Source: Deltaproteobacteria bacterium (GTDB taxonomy: Bacteria; Desulfobacterota; DSM-4660; Desulfatiglandales; Desulfatiglandaceae). From it: a stretch of 8,236 bases of DNA. The position numbers and the translations under genes were made by a program. Positions 1 to 8,031 of this stretch are shown piece by piece. The DNA lies in the NCBI GenBank assembly GCA_021159825.1, contig JAGHDR010000231.1, positions 1 to 8,236 of the forward strand. Direction: 5' to 3'. A model generated the notes under the pieces. The model was not told the origin of the DNA. It did no database searches and saw only the letters and a program-made list of their open reading frames with translations. How positions within the stretch are numbered: position 1 is the first letter of the stretch; every line of letters begins with the position of its first letter.

Positions 1-903
1 CGGGAAGCCAATTACGTGGCAAGCGAGGAAAAGAAAAAAACGGTTACCGTAAGCCATGTGGAAAAGGTGATCGAATCCCGAAAATTCAGATCCGGTATGG
101 TGGAGGAACACCTGCAGGACATGATTGATCGCGGAACGCTCATGATCGATCTTGAAGGCGAAGTGGTGGGCCAGGTGAACGGGCTGGCGGTTTACGCCAT
201 GGGCGATTACATGTTCGGTAAACCCTCCCGCATTACCTGTTCCACCGCCATGGGTCGTGCCGGCATCATCAACATTGAACGGGAGGCGGACCTGTCAGGG
301 AATACCCATAACAAGGGGGTGCTGATACTGGGGGGCTATCTCAGAAAAAAATATGCCCAGGACAAACCCCTGACCATGAGCGCCAGCATTGCGTTTGAAC
401 AGTCCTACGGCGGCGTGGACGGCGACAGCGCCTCTTCCACGGAAATCTACGCGCTTTTGAGCAGCCTTTCCGAGGTTCCTGTTAAACAGTACATTGCTGT
501 GACCGGTTCGGTGAATCAGAATGGCCAGGTCCAGGCCATTGGAGAGGTTAATGAAAAAATTGAAGGGTTTTTTGACTGCTGTCTGAAAAAAGGCGCCAAT
601 GATTTACAGGGCGTGATGATACCCGAGAGCAACGTGAAAGATCTCATGCTCAGGCAGGATGTGGTGAAGGCGGTCAGCAAGGGCAAATTTCACGTGTATC
701 CCGTTAAGACCATCGATCAGGGCATTGAAATCCTGACCGGCAAGAAATCCGGAAAAAGAAAAGCGGACGGGTCCTATCCCAAAGGTTCCATCAGTAAACT
801 GGTGGACGACAAACTGAAGGAACTGGCGGAAGGCCTCAAAAATTTTGCCGGGGACGAGGGTGAAGAGAAAAAGGAAGAAAAAAAAGGGTGCAAGCAGTGC
901 TGA
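1..903 (+). CDS. LonB-like ATP-dependent protease, C-terminal part (5' end outside window)
   Basis: The reading frame is open from base 1, so this is the C-terminal ~300 residues of a longer protein; the GTG at 16 is not a convincing start because the frame continues upstream (REANYV). It carries a Lon-type proteolytic domain of the LonB-like/YcbZ class that normally follows an AAA+ ATPase domain. Family hallmarks seen are VGQVNGLAVY, IEREADLSG, KGVLILGGYL and TGSVNQNGQVQAIGEVNEKIEGFF. The catalytic Ser is in GVDGDSAS (bases 427-429) and the Lys is in NEKIEG (556-558), 43 residues apart. That is the same spacing as in the LonA gene at the other end of the window. By family it is a cytosolic ATP-dependent serine protease; its substrates are unknown. 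The tail after about base 745 is charged and ends in a Lys/Glu-rich stretch plus GCKQC, which is not part of the protease fold. The stop lies 27 nt before radC, so co-transcription is likely. Confidence 0.9.
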   Translation, partial: REANYVASEEKKKTVTVSHVEKVIESRKFRSGMVEEHLQDMIDRGTLMIDLEGEVVGQVNGLAVYAMGDYMFGKPSRITCSTAMGRAGIINIEREADLSGNTHNKGVLILGGYLRKKYAQDKPLTMSASIAFEQSYGGVDGDSASSTEIYALLSSLSEVPVKQYIAVTGSVNQNGQVQAIGEVNEKIEGFFDCCLKKGANDLQGVMIPESNVKDLMLRQDVVKAVSKGKFHVYPVKTIDQGIEILTGKKSGKRKADGSYPKGSISKLVDDKLKELAEGLKNFAGDEGEEKKEEKKGCKQC

Positions 904-909
904 AGAAGA

Positions 910-937
910 GTGAAAGGTGAAAGGTGAAGGGTGAAAA
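910..937 (+). repeat. Heptanucleotide tandem repeat, 4 copies, across the radC start
   Basis: Four adjacent 7-mers are seen: GTGAAAG (910), GTGAAAG (917), GTGAAGG (924) and GTGAAAA (931). The first two are identical, the third has one change, and the fourth also has one change and contains the radC start codon. Each unit includes an AGGTGA-like Shine-Dalgarno core, so copy number would change the ribosome-binding context of radC but not its reading frame. A TGA at 925 blocks the in-frame GTG at 910. I recall similar heptamer runs between genes in deltaproteobacterial genomes; that is background memory, not a search result. Confidence 0.75.
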
Positions 938-1662
938 AGGAGGAGTGGCAAAACCGGGGTAAAGGGCATCGGGAACGGTTGCGCCAACGGTTTGTAACGG
1001 GAGGTTTGGAGCAGTTTACCGATGAAGAAGTGGTTGAGTTCCTTCTGACCCTGGGGACTCCCAGAGGAGATCTGAAAAATGCCGCCCGGGATGCCATGAA
1101 AGCATTCGGCACCCTTTCCGGTGTTCTGTCGGCGCCCATTGAAAAGCTCAAGGAGATCAAGGGCATCGGGCAGAAAAACGCTCTTTACCTGGGGTTGGTC
1201 CATCAGACGGCCAAACGATATCTTCGGGATCGCGTTGCCGGAAAAACTTTTTTCGGCTCGTCCCAGGCGGTGTTCGATTACCTTTTTCATTCCATGCGGG
1301 ACCTCAAAAGAGAGGTTTTCAGGGTTTTTTTCCTGACCCGGAAAAATGAAGTCATTACGGATTGCGATATGTTTGAAGGCAGTTTAACCGGTAGTGCGGT
1401 TTATCCTCGCGAGATCGTTACCCTTGCTTTGGAACATAAGGCGGCGGGACTTGTATTTGTTCATAACCACCCCTCGGGGGACCCCGCCCCGTCTCCCGAG
1501 GACAAACGCCTGACAAGAGACCTGGTCTGGGCGGCCATGTTAATGGGCATCCAGGTCCTGGATCACCTGATCATCGGAAATAACCGGTATTTCAGCTTTG
1601 CGGACCAGGGTATCCTCAAGCATTTTGCAGATGAGTACCATCAGCGGTTCGACACACCCTAA
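931..1662 (+). CDS. radC: RadC/MPN-family JAB-domain protein
   Basis: This 243-residue protein has the usual RadC layout. An N-terminal GHRERLRQRF motif (residues 12-21) leads into a helix-hairpin-helix (about 71-89, LKEIKGIGQKNALYLG), followed by the JAB/MPN domain. The JAMM metal motif is complete: E128 in REVF, then H178-x-H180 in HNHPSGD, S188 and D191. The length is slightly above the family norm of about 225. The GTG at 931 is the only start that keeps the conserved N-terminus: the frame is closed by TGA at 925 and there is no other start codon before the GHRER motif. A perfect AAGGAGG lies inside codons 3-5 but serves no in-frame start. RadC is annotated as a DNA repair protein, but its biochemical role is unsettled; family members are metal-dependent hydrolase-like. 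It probably shares a transcript with the upstream LonB-like gene, 27 nt away. Confidence 0.93.
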   Translation: MKKEEWQNRGKGHRERLRQRFVTGGLEQFTDEEVVEFLLTLGTPRGDLKNAARDAMKAFGTLSGVLSAPIEKLKEIKGIGQKNALYLGLVHQTAKRYLRDRVAGKTFFGSSQAVFDYLFHSMRDLKREVFRVFFLTRKNEVITDCDMFEGSLTGSAVYPREIVTLALEHKAAGLVFVHNHPSGDPAPSPEDKRLTRDLVWAAMLMGIQVLDHLIIGNNRYFSFADQGILKHFADEYHQRFDTP

Positions 1663-1666
1663 ATCC

Positions 1667-1697
1667 TTGACAATCCCGTGTATTTATGGATTATAGC
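1667..1697 (+). promoter_or_regulatory. Probable sigma-70 promoter for tRNA-Leu
   Basis: A perfect TTGACA -35 box sits at 1667-1672, five bases after the radC stop. The -10 is less clear: GATTAT at 1689-1694 (16-nt spacer, 4 of 6 consensus bases, preceded by TG) or TATAGC at 1692-1697 (19-nt spacer, 4 of 6). Either would start transcription about 20 nt before the tRNA at 1725. Confidence 0.5.
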
Positions 1698-1724
1698 AGA
1701 GGTCTCCGGTAAATGACTGGGAAT

Positions 1725-1810
1725 GCGAGAGTGGCGGAACTGGTAGACGCGCTGGATTTAGGATCCAGTGGGGAAAACCTGTAGGGGTTCGAGTCCCCTC
1801 TCTCGCACCA
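1725..1810 (+). tRNA. tRNA-Leu (anticodon UAG)
   Basis: A complete class II tRNA with the encoded CCA at 1808-1810. The acceptor stem GCGAGAG (1725-1731) pairs fully with CTCTCGC (1800-1806), and the discriminator is A. The anticodon stem CTGGA/TCCAG encloses the loop TTTAGGA, giving anticodon TAG (1759-1761), which reads CUN leucine codons. A long variable arm (about 1769-1782) fits tRNA-Leu. The T-arm is AGGGG/CCCCT around TTCGAGT. It lies alone between radC and the tig operon. I see no intrinsic terminator after it, so read-through into the tig leader is possible. Confidence 0.97.
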
Positions 1811-2023
1811 GCATTGAGACGATGTTCGAATGAGAGCTTTGGGAATTATGGCGTGCAACAAGCGCGAACTTTAAATGTGCCTTGAAATCAAAAAAATCAT
1901 TGTTAGGTTTTCACCTCACGGTGGTGGGACTTCCAGGTTGTAACGGATGCGGGTAACCTTAAGTGCCGTAATATCCATAATATATTGTGAAATGTCAACA
2001 TGTGAAAGAGGATGAGGATGACC
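1811..2023 (+). other. Gene-free leader between tRNA-Leu and tig
   Basis: No convincing gene or RNA family is seen here. This is the likely promoter/leader region of tig-clpP-clpX-lon. Candidate -10 boxes are TAATAT (1969-1974) and CATAAT (1976-1981), but neither has a good -35 at the right distance, so no promoter is called. Small inverted repeats occur, CACC/GGTG around 1912-1924 and AGGTT/AACCT at 1935-1939 and 1955-1959, without a T-tract. No clear heat-shock (sigma-32) or CIRCE-type element was recognised. Confidence 0.4.
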
Positions 2024-3358
2024 ATGAAAGCCAGCTTGGAAGACATCAGCCAGGTCAAAAAGAAGTTATCTGTGGAGATTGATGCAAAGGAAGTCAACAG
2101 GAAATTCAACAGCGCCTATGGGAAGATAGGGAAACAAACCAAAATTCCCGGTTTCAGGCCAGGAAAGGTTCCCAGGAAAATCCTGGAGTCCTACTTTGGA
2201 AAACAGGTAGAGGCTGATGTGGTCAGCGAGCTGGTCAATGAATCTTTTCCGCAGGCGGTGGACGAAACAAAAGCATTCCCTTTGGGTCAGCCCGAATTGG
2301 AGAAGGGACCTGTCAAACAGAATGAGAAATTCATCTACTCGGCAACCATGGAAGTGAGGCCTCAATTTGAGGTGAAAGACTATCTGGGTCTGGAAGCTGA
2401 GAAGGAAATAGCGTCCATTGGCGAAGCTGAGGTCGACAGAAAGCTTGAACAAATCAGGGAAGCCAATGGCAAACTTGAGTCCCTGACAGAGCCTCGACCG
2501 ATCCAGGAGGAAGATTTTGTTGTTATTAATTACCAGGGTTTTGAAAACGACCAGCCCCTTGAGGGAATAAAAGATGAGAACTTTTTGTTGAATGTGGGCA
2601 AAGGCGATTTCCATAAAAAATTTGATGAAGCGCTCGTCGGACTCAACAAGGATGACAAAAAGGACATTGTCATCGATTTTGAGGAAGATTATTTTAACAA
2701 CAATCTGAGAGGAAAAACGGTTCGTTTCGATGTTTCCATTGTTGATGTGAAGGAAAGAAATCTTCCGGAACTAAACGATGAATTTGCCAAAAATCTCGGT
2801 GCTGATTTTGAGGATTTGGAAGGCCTAAAGAAACAAATTGAGGAGAATGTGGTTGCTCAGGAAGAAAACCGTGTAGCGCAGGATTTGAAACGGAGGCTGA
2901 TTGGAAAAATATCCGAAGGGACTGAGTTTGAAGTCCCTGAGGCATTGGTTGACGCCGAGGTGGAGTTTTCCATTAAAGGCATTCAGTCAAATTTTGAGAG
3001 AAGCGGCGCCAATTTTGAAATGGCGGGACTTTCGCCGGAAATGTTGGAACAACAGTTCCGGCCTCTTTCTGAGAGTCGCGTCAGGGAACGGCTCATTCTG
3101 GGTCAGGTTGCTCAGCAGGACGATATCACCATCAGCGATGACGAATTTACGGAAGGGCTTGAAAAACTGGCCCAGGGCATGGGGCAAGATGTTGAGACCA
3201 TCAGGAAATATTACGAAGCACGAGGGGAAATTGACATTTTGAAAGAACAGATGCTTGAAGAAAAAACCTTGAACTACCTCGTGGAAAATGCCAAGGTTAA
3301 AGAGGTGGAGGCCGGAGCGCTGACGCCGGACAAAAGTGACGAAACGGAGGTTCAGTAG
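2024..3358 (+). CDS. tig: Trigger factor (ribosome-associated chaperone, FKBP-type PPIase)
   Basis: Trigger factor binds at the ribosomal exit tunnel near L23 and shields nascent chains. The 444-residue product has all three domains. The N-terminal ribosome-binding domain carries the signature GFRPGKVP at residues 43-50, the same position as in E. coli. An FKBP-like PPIase domain follows (about 160-245, [12 protein letters not shown] onward), then the helical C-terminal chaperone domain (about 250-430). The acidic tail ends DKSDETEVQ. Three in-frame ATGs occur at 2012, 2018 and 2024. I chose 2024 because family members start MKxSxEDxS and GAGG (2014-2017) lies 6 nt upstream. The 2018 start, with AGAGG at 2007-2011, is nearly as good; the 2012 start has no spacing to its Shine-Dalgarno. 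This is the first gene of the operon, 7 nt before clpP. Confidence 0.96.
   Translation: MKASLEDISQVKKKLSVEIDAKEVNRKFNSAYGKIGKQTKIPGFRPGKVPRKILESYFGKQVEADVVSELVNESFPQAVDETKAFPLGQPELEKGPVKQNEKFIYSATMEVRPQFEVKDYLGLEAEKEIASIGEAEVDRKLEQIREANGKLESLTEPRPIQEEDFVVINYQGFENDQPLEGIKDENFLLNVGKGDFHKKFDEALVGLNKDDKKDIVIDFEEDYFNNNLRGKTVRFDVSIVDVKERNLPELNDEFAKNLGADFEDLEGLKKQIEENVVAQEENRVAQDLKRRLIGKISEGTEFEVPEALVDAEVEFSIKGIQSNFERSGANFEMAGLSPEMLEQQFRPLSESRVRERLILGQVAQQDDITISDDEFTEGLEKLAQGMGQDVETIRKYYEARGEIDILKEQMLEEKTLNYLVENAKVKEVEAGALTPDKSDETEVQ
3345..3350 (+). promoter_or_regulatory. Ribosome binding site of clpP inside the end of tig
   Basis: CGGAGG lies within the last codons of tig. It is 15 nt from the preferred clpP ATG at 3366, which is longer than usual. 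It does not fit the alternative GTG at 3336, which it follows. The arrangement suggests that ribosomes finishing tig help to initiate clpP. Confidence 0.5.
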
Positions 3359-3365
3359 ACCTATT

Positions 3366-3974
3366 ATGTTAATCCCAATGGTGATTGAACAATCAAGCCG
3401 CGGTGAAAGAGCTTATGATATTTATTCCCGATTGCTCAAAGACCGCATTATATTTATTACGGATCAGGTAGCCGACCCAATGGCCAATACCATCATTGCA
3501 GAGTTGCTTTTTCTGGAATCTGAAGACCCGGATAAAGACATCCATATGTACATCAACTCCCCCGGTGGTTCCGTGACAGCCGGACTGGCCATCTATGATA
3601 CCATGCAGTATATTAGGCCGGATGTGGTCACCATCTGCATGGGGCAAACTTCCAGCATGGCCGCGGTTCTTCTGGCAGCTGGGGCAAAGGATAAGCGGTA
3701 TGCCCTGCCCCATTCCAGGATTATGATTCACCAGCCGCTGGGGGGCGCTCAGGGACAGGCAACGGATATCGATATCCAGGCCAAGGAAATCCTCAAAATC
3801 AGGGACACCCTCAACCGGATTCTTGCCGACCATACGGGGACGGATATCAAAAGGATCCGTAAAGATACGGACCGTGATTTTTTTATGGACAGCCAGCAGG
3901 CTAAAGCATACGGCATTATCGACAAGATTATTCATAAAAGAGAAATCAAAGATTCATTAACCGATAAAAAATAG
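3366..3974 (+). CDS. clpP: ATP-dependent Clp protease proteolytic subunit ClpP
   Basis: ClpP forms the tetradecameric serine-peptidase chamber that degrades proteins unfolded by ClpX, encoded next door. The 202-residue product keeps the triad Ser97 (GQTSSMAA), His122 (MIHQPLGG) and Asp171 (DRDFF), matching the classical E. coli mature numbering. The oxyanion motif SPGGSVTAG (65-73) and the handle region are present. The start at ATG 3366 gives [30 protein letters not shown], the typical near-mature N-terminus without a long propeptide. An in-frame GTG at 3336 would add [10 protein letters not shown], overlap tig by 23 nt and resemble no family N-terminus that I know. It sits 7 nt after tig and 11 nt before clpX, so it is part of one transcript. 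Confidence 0.97.
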   Translation: MLIPMVIEQSSRGERAYDIYSRLLKDRIIFITDQVADPMANTIIAELLFLESEDPDKDIHMYINSPGGSVTAGLAIYDTMQYIRPDVVTICMGQTSSMAAVLLAAGAKDKRYALPHSRIMIHQPLGGAQGQATDIDIQAKEILKIRDTLNRILADHTGTDIKRIRKDTDRDFFMDSQQAKAYGIIDKIIHKREIKDSLTDKK

Positions 3975-3985
3975 GAAAGAAAGTT

Positions 3986-5230
3986 ATGGGCAAAAACGAC
4001 ATTTCCAATGACGATTTGCTGTGTTCTTTTTGTGGCAAGAGCCAGGATGAGGTGAAAAAGCTCATTGCGGGTCCTTCAGTATATATTTGTGACGAATGCA
4101 TACAGCTTTGCAACGAAATTATTGCGGAAGAATACAACCAGGAAGAAGAAGATGGGCTTCAACTCTTAAAGCCGGTTGATATCAAAGAAACCCTGGACCA
4201 GTATGTCATAGAGCAGGACAAAGCAAAGAAAGTCCTTTCTGTGGCTGTCCACAACCACTACAAACGGATCAACACCAAAGTGGACATGGAAGGGGTTGAG
4301 ATCGAAAAGAGCAATATCCTGCTCATCGGGCCTACGGGTTCAGGAAAGACGCTCCTTGCCCAAACCCTTGCCAGGATACTGAAAGTGCCCTTTACCATTG
4401 CGGACGCCACGACATTGACGGAAGCCGGCTATGTGGGTGAAGACGTCGAAAATATTATTTTAAACCTGGTCCAGATGGCCGATTATGATGTGGAGTCGGC
4501 GTGTAGAGGTATTGTTTATATTGACGAGATCGACAAGATCGCTCGAAAGTCGGACAGTCCGTCCATCACACGCGATGTTTCAGGTGAAGGGGTGCAGCAG
4601 GCTCTTTTGAAAATAATCGAGGGTACCCTGGCAAATATTCCGCCCAAGGGGGGGCGAAAACACCCGCAGCAGGATTTTGTCAAAGTAGACACCCGGAATA
4701 TTCTGTTCATCTGTGGTGGAACCTTTAACGGCATGGACCGGATTATCAGGAACCGGATCGGAAGCAAACTCATGGGATTTGAGGCCGACATCAAAGGTAA
4801 AGGTGATGTGAACGTCAACGAAATCATGCCCCTTGTTCAGCCGGAAGACTTGATTAAATTTGGTCTAATCCCCGAATTCATCGGCCGTATTCCCATTGTG
4901 ACCACTTTGCACGAACTGAGCCAGGAGGCCCTTGTTCGCATTCTCACGGAGCCAAAAAACGCTCTGACCAAACAGTATAAGAAACTGTTTGAGCTGGAAG
5001 ATGTGGAACTCAAATTTACGGATGAAGTCTTGACGACCGTTGCGGAAGCGGCGCTCAAACGAAAATCCGGGGCCAGAGGTTTGCGGGCGGTTCTTGAATC
5101 GATCATGTTGGAAATTATGTACGATATTCCATCGGTTCCGGAAATTCGGGAATGCATCATCAATGAAGAGGTTGTCACCAAGGGTGAACCGCCGTTGTTG
5201 CTATATGAAAACCAAGCGAAATTTGGATAA
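3986..5230 (+). CDS. clpX: ATP-dependent Clp protease ATP-binding subunit ClpX
   Basis: ClpX is a hexameric AAA+ unfoldase that recognises degradation tags and threads substrates into ClpP. The 414-residue product has a four-cysteine zinc-binding domain (C13, C16, C35, C38), Walker A GPTGSGKT (115-122), the pore loop GYVGED (148-153), Walker B VYIDEID (177-183), the FIGR arginine region (299-301) and sensor-2 GARGL (362-366). The ClpP-docking loop reads MGF (263-265) where E. coli has IGF, which fits the known hydrophobic-Gly-hydrophobic consensus. The A/G-rich AGGAAAG before ATG 3986 overlaps the clpP stop and acts as the ribosome binding site. Length is normal for the family. Confidence 0.98.
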   Translation: MGKNDISNDDLLCSFCGKSQDEVKKLIAGPSVYICDECIQLCNEIIAEEYNQEEEDGLQLLKPVDIKETLDQYVIEQDKAKKVLSVAVHNHYKRINTKVDMEGVEIEKSNILLIGPTGSGKTLLAQTLARILKVPFTIADATTLTEAGYVGEDVENIILNLVQMADYDVESACRGIVYIDEIDKIARKSDSPSITRDVSGEGVQQALLKIIEGTLANIPPKGGRKHPQQDFVKVDTRNILFICGGTFNGMDRIIRNRIGSKLMGFEADIKGKGDVNVNEIMPLVQPEDLIKFGLIPEFIGRIPIVTTLHELSQEALVRILTEPKNALTKQYKKLFELEDVELKFTDEVLTTVAEAALKRKSGARGLRAVLESIMLEIMYDIPSVPEIRECIINEEVVTKGEPPLLLYENQAKFG

Positions 5231-5233
5231 AAA

Positions 5234-7690
5234 ATGCTGACCATAAAGAAAGACATTCAAGATAAAATCGGTTTTGACGATAAATTTTATTACCCCCTTC
5301 TCCCTTTGAGAGATGTGGTGGTGTTTCCCAACGTGGTTGTGCCCCTTTTCGTGGGGCGTAAAAAATCTATTAAAGCACTCGAATATGCGCTTTCCCATGA
5401 AAAAGAGGTTTTTTTGTCGGCCCAGGTGGATGCCGGTGTAGATGACCCGACACCCAAGGATATCTATTCCTTTGGGACGCTGGGAGCGGTTCTTCAGTTG
5501 CTTAAGCTGCCTGATGGTACCGTCAAAGCTCTCATTGAAGGGAAGGAGCGCGGCAAGATCGATAATTTTATGGATAAGCAGGGCTTTTTCATGGTTGAGA
5601 TCAGCAAATGTGAGGAGGTTTCTGTTACGGATATGGAAACGGAAGCCCTGATGCGCAGTATCAATACCAGCTTTGAAGAATATGCAAAACTGAATACGAA
5701 GATCGGCAAAGAAATTGTCTCGGCTGTGACCGCCATCGAAAATCCCGGACGTCTGGCCGATACCATTGCCGGTCATCTGGCAATGAAAGTTTCGGATAAG
5801 CAGGGTATCCTGGAAACCATGAACCCCAACAAGCGGCTTGAACGGCTCTATGGCGAACTGGAAAATGAGGTGGATATTCTCCGTATTGAACAACGGTTGC
5901 GGACGCGGGTCAAGAAGCAGATGGAAAAGACCCAGAAAGACTATTATCTCAATGAGCAGATTCGCGCCATCCAGAAAGAGATGGGAACCAAGGACGATTT
6001 CAAGGCAGAACTTGCGGATCTGGAAAAGAAAATCAAACGTAAAAGAGTTTCCAGGGAGGCCCATCAGCGGATCAGACAAGAATTCAAAAAACTCAAAATG
6101 ATGTCCCCCATGTCAGCGGAAGCCTCTGTGGTGCGGAATTATATTGATTGGATCATTGATCTGCCCTGGTTTGACAAGAGTCGGAAGAAATTTGACATTG
6201 CGGCAGCCGAAATCATCCTGAATGAAGACCATTACGGTCTGGAAAAACCCAAAGAGCGAATTCTGGAATATCTGGCGGTTCAGCGCCTCACAAAAAAAAT
6301 GAGAGGTCCTATCCTCTGCCTGGTAGGTCCCCCCGGTGTCGGAAAAACGTCACTAGCCAAATCGGTAGCCCGGGCTACGGGTCGGAATTATGTGCGCCTT
6401 TCCCTTGGAGGGGTTCGGGATGAGGCCGAAATCAGAGGCCACAGACGAACCTATATCGGGGCACTGCCCGGAAAGATCATTCAATTTCTGAAAAAGGCAA
6501 AATCCAACAATCCCGTATTTTGCCTGGATGAAGTGGACAAGATGAGCACTGATTTCAGGGGTGATCCATCGTCTGCGCTGCTGGAAGTGCTTGATCCGGA
6601 ACAGAATGTGGCCTTTAATGACCATTACCTGGACCTCGACTATGATCTCTCGGACGTTTTTTTTATCACCACGGCCAACAACCTGCACAATATTCCGATT
6701 CCCTTGCAGGACAGGATGGAGATTATCCGGTTGGCCGGCTATACGGAAAATGAGAAATTAAATATCGCAAAGCAGTTTCTGGTTAAGAAACAGGTTGAAC
6801 AAAACGGGCTTGATTCGGAAAACATCGTTTTTACCGACAAGGCGATTTTAACGATCATCCAAACATATACCAGCGAAGCGGGTGTCAGGAATCTTGAACG
6901 CGAGATTTCATCCATTTGCCGAAAGGTCGCCAAAGAGGTTGTGCTGAACGGGGAAAGCACCCGGATCACCATCAAAGTTCAATCCATTCAGAAATATCTG
7001 GGCGTACCCAAATACCATTATGGCCGAACGGAAGAAAAAGACGTTGTCGGCCTTACTACGGGCCTGGCATGGACGAATGTGGGCGGAGAGTTACTGCAAA
7101 CGGAAGTGACGGTCATGCCGGGAAAAGGCCATTTATCCCTCACCGGTAAACTGGGTGAGGTCATGCAGGAGTCAGCTCAGGCTGCCTTGAGCTATGTCCG
7201 ATCAAAGGCAAGGGCTCTTAAATTACCGGATGATTTTTATGAAAAAATTGATATCCATATCCATGTCCCCGAAGGCGCCATTCCCAAGGACGGGCCGTCA
7301 GCAGGGGTTACGCTGGCGACGTCCATTGTGTCGGCGTTAACGCGATATCCCGTCCGCTGCAACATTGCCATGACAGGAGAAATAACGCTTCGGGGAAGAG
7401 TGCTTCCCATCGGCGGGCTCAAAGAGAAGATTCTGGCCGCTCACCGGGGAGGGGTCACGAAGGTTCTGATCCCCATGGAGAATAAAAAGGACATTGCGGA
7501 TATCCCTAAAAGGATATTGCGGAAAGTGGAGTTAATTCCTGTAGAGTATGTGGATGAGGTTTTAAAAGAAGCCCTGGTATTGGAGGACGGGCAGGAATTG
7601 TTTGCACCGGAAGCGGAGATTCAGCCCTTTTGTTTCACCAATCTCAGCAAACCCGAAAAAGAAGTTGAAACCGCAGTTACTGCCCATTGA
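5234..7690 (+). CDS. lon: ATP-dependent protease LonA
   Basis: LonA is a cytosolic hexameric AAA+ serine protease that degrades misfolded and regulatory proteins. The 818-residue product has the LAN substrate-binding domain (about 20-210, [20 protein letters not shown]), a coiled-coil linker (about 205-290), the AAA+ module with Walker A GPPGVGKT (365-372) and Walker B CLDEVDK (430-436), then the protease domain. The catalytic dyad is Ser689 in KDGPSAG and Lys732 in [11 protein letters not shown], spaced 43 residues as in E. coli S679/K722. It is about 34 residues longer than E. coli Lon, through an N-terminal lead of about 10 and a Glu-rich C-terminal tail of about 20. ATG 5234 follows the clpX stop by only 3 nt and has no strong Shine-Dalgarno (only GGA at 5225-5227), which points to translational coupling. 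The stop codon lies in a terminator hairpin. Confidence 0.98.
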   Translation: MLTIKKDIQDKIGFDDKFYYPLLPLRDVVVFPNVVVPLFVGRKKSIKALEYALSHEKEVFLSAQVDAGVDDPTPKDIYSFGTLGAVLQLLKLPDGTVKALIEGKERGKIDNFMDKQGFFMVEISKCEEVSVTDMETEALMRSINTSFEEYAKLNTKIGKEIVSAVTAIENPGRLADTIAGHLAMKVSDKQGILETMNPNKRLERLYGELENEVDILRIEQRLRTRVKKQMEKTQKDYYLNEQIRAIQKEMGTKDDFKAELADLEKKIKRKRVSREAHQRIRQEFKKLKMMSPMSAEASVVRNYIDWIIDLPWFDKSRKKFDIAAAEIILNEDHYGLEKPKERILEYLAVQRLTKKMRGPILCLVGPPGVGKTSLAKSVARATGRNYVRLSLGGVRDEAEIRGHRRTYIGALPGKIIQFLKKAKSNNPVFCLDEVDKMSTDFRGDPSSALLEVLDPEQNVAFNDHYLDLDYDLSDVFFITTANNLHNIPIPLQDRMEIIRLAGYTENEKLNIAKQFLVKKQVEQNGLDSENIVFTDKAILTIIQTYTSEAGVRNLEREISSICRKVAKEVVLNGESTRITIKVQSIQKYLGVPKYHYGRTEEKDVVGLTTGLAWTNVGGELLQTEVTVMPGKGHLSLTGKLGEVMQESAQAALSYVRSKARALKLPDDFYEKIDIHIHVPEGAIPKDGPSAGVTLATSIVSALTRYPVRCNIAMTGEITLRGRVLPIGGLKEKILAAHRGGVTKVLIPMENKKDIADIPKRILRKVELIPVEYVDEVLKEALVLEDGQELFAPEAEIQPFCFTNLSKPEKEVETAVTAH

Positions 7691-7703
7691 TTGCGGATTT
7701 TTT
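7671..7703 (+). terminator. Intrinsic terminator overlapping the end of lon
   Basis: The arm CCGCAGTTA (7671-7679) pairs with TGATTGCGG (7688-7696) as nine pairs, two of them G-U, around an 8-nt loop (7680-7687). A single A and six T follow (7698-7703). The lon stop TGA (7688-7690) forms part of the right arm. It fits the end of the tig-clpP-clpX-lon transcript, and the next promoter begins two bases later. Confidence 0.6.
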
Positions 7704-7704
7704 C

Positions 7705-7733
7705 TTGACAGGATCAACCGGACCTGCTATTTA
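7705..7733 (+). promoter_or_regulatory. Probable promoter for tRNA-Val/tRNA-Asp
   Basis: A perfect TTGACA lies at 7705-7710. After a 17-nt spacer comes TATTTA (7728-7733), preceded by TGC as an extended -10. TATATT at 7732-7737 is closer to consensus but the spacer would be 21 nt. Transcription would start about 10-15 nt before the tRNA-Val 5' end. Like the tRNA-Leu promoter, it uses CTTGACA. Confidence 0.6.
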
Positions 7734-7754
7734 TATTTAGCTGAGCTTTAGTTC

Positions 7755-7829
7755 AGGCGGGTAGCTCAGTGGGAGAGCACCGGCCTTACAAGCCGGGGGT
7801 CGCGGGTTCAAGCCCCGCTCCGCCTACCA
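7755..7829 (+). tRNA. tRNA-Val (anticodon UAC)
   Basis: A complete cloverleaf with encoded CCA (7827-7829). The acceptor AGGCGGG (7755-7761) pairs with TCCGCCT (7819-7825), ending in one G-U pair and starting with an A-U pair. The D-arm is GCTC/GAGC with a short AGTGGGA loop. The anticodon stem CCGGC/GCCGG encloses CTTACAA, giving anticodon TAC (7787-7789) for GUA and related valine codons. The T-arm is GCGGG/CCCGC around TTCAAGC. It is likely co-transcribed with tRNA-Asp, 63 nt downstream. Confidence 0.96.
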
Positions 7830-7892
7830 CCTTTAACAGGGTGATGGAAAAGGATCAATCGACTGCTTAAAAAAGGTCGTTTTCGATAGTCT

Positions 7893-7971
7893 GGGGACGT
7901 AGTTCAGTTCTGGTTAGAACGCTGGCCTGTCACGCCGGAGGTCGCGAGTTCGATTCTCGTCGTCCCCGCCA
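7893..7971 (+). tRNA. tRNA-Asp (anticodon GUC)
   Basis: A complete cloverleaf with encoded CCA (7969-7971). The acceptor GGGGACG (7893-7899) pairs with CGTCCCC (7961-7967), and the discriminator is G as expected for Asp. The anticodon stem CTGGC/GCCGG (one T-G pair) encloses CTGTCAC, giving anticodon GTC (7929-7931). The T-loop is TTCGATT. No separate promoter is evident in the 63-nt gap after tRNA-Val, so the two are probably processed from one precursor. Its 3' end is a plausible integration target, given the repeats downstream. Confidence 0.97.
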
Positions 7972-7982
7972 TTAACAAAATC

Positions 7983-8016
7983 AAGGGGTTAGCCTACATT
8001 GGCTGACCCCTTTTTT
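7983..8016 (+). terminator. Rho-independent terminator of the tRNA-Val/tRNA-Asp unit
   Basis: AAGGGGTTAGCC (7983-7994) pairs with GGCTGACCCCTT (8001-8012) as 12 pairs, one of them T-G, around the 6-nt loop TACATT. Six T follow from 8011. It lies 11 nt after the CCA of tRNA-Asp and is the clearest terminator in the window. On the opposite strand the tract after the stem is only moderately T-rich. Confidence 0.9.
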
Positions 8017-8031
8017 GTTGCAGTTTTTTCA

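Noticed and set aside
604..1290. Long minus-strand reading frame across the LonB-like/radC junction
   Set aside because: It lies wholly antisense to two well-supported genes and has low-complexity, unrecognisable sequence, as expected of a shadow frame.
1912..1959. Small hairpins in the tig leader as a possible riboswitch or thermosensor
   Set aside because: The stems are only 4-5 bp, there is no recognisable aptamer pattern, and pairing with the tig ribosome binding site is not evident.
3986..5230. ClpX docking loop MGF instead of IGF as a sign of altered ClpP pairing
   Set aside because: It fits the known hydrophobic-Gly-hydrophobic consensus, and the cognate clpP is adjacent and intact.
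5201..6079. 292-codon minus-strand frame opposite the start of lon
   Set aside because: The + strand encodes a clearly conserved Lon N-terminus here, and the antisense product has no recognisable motif.
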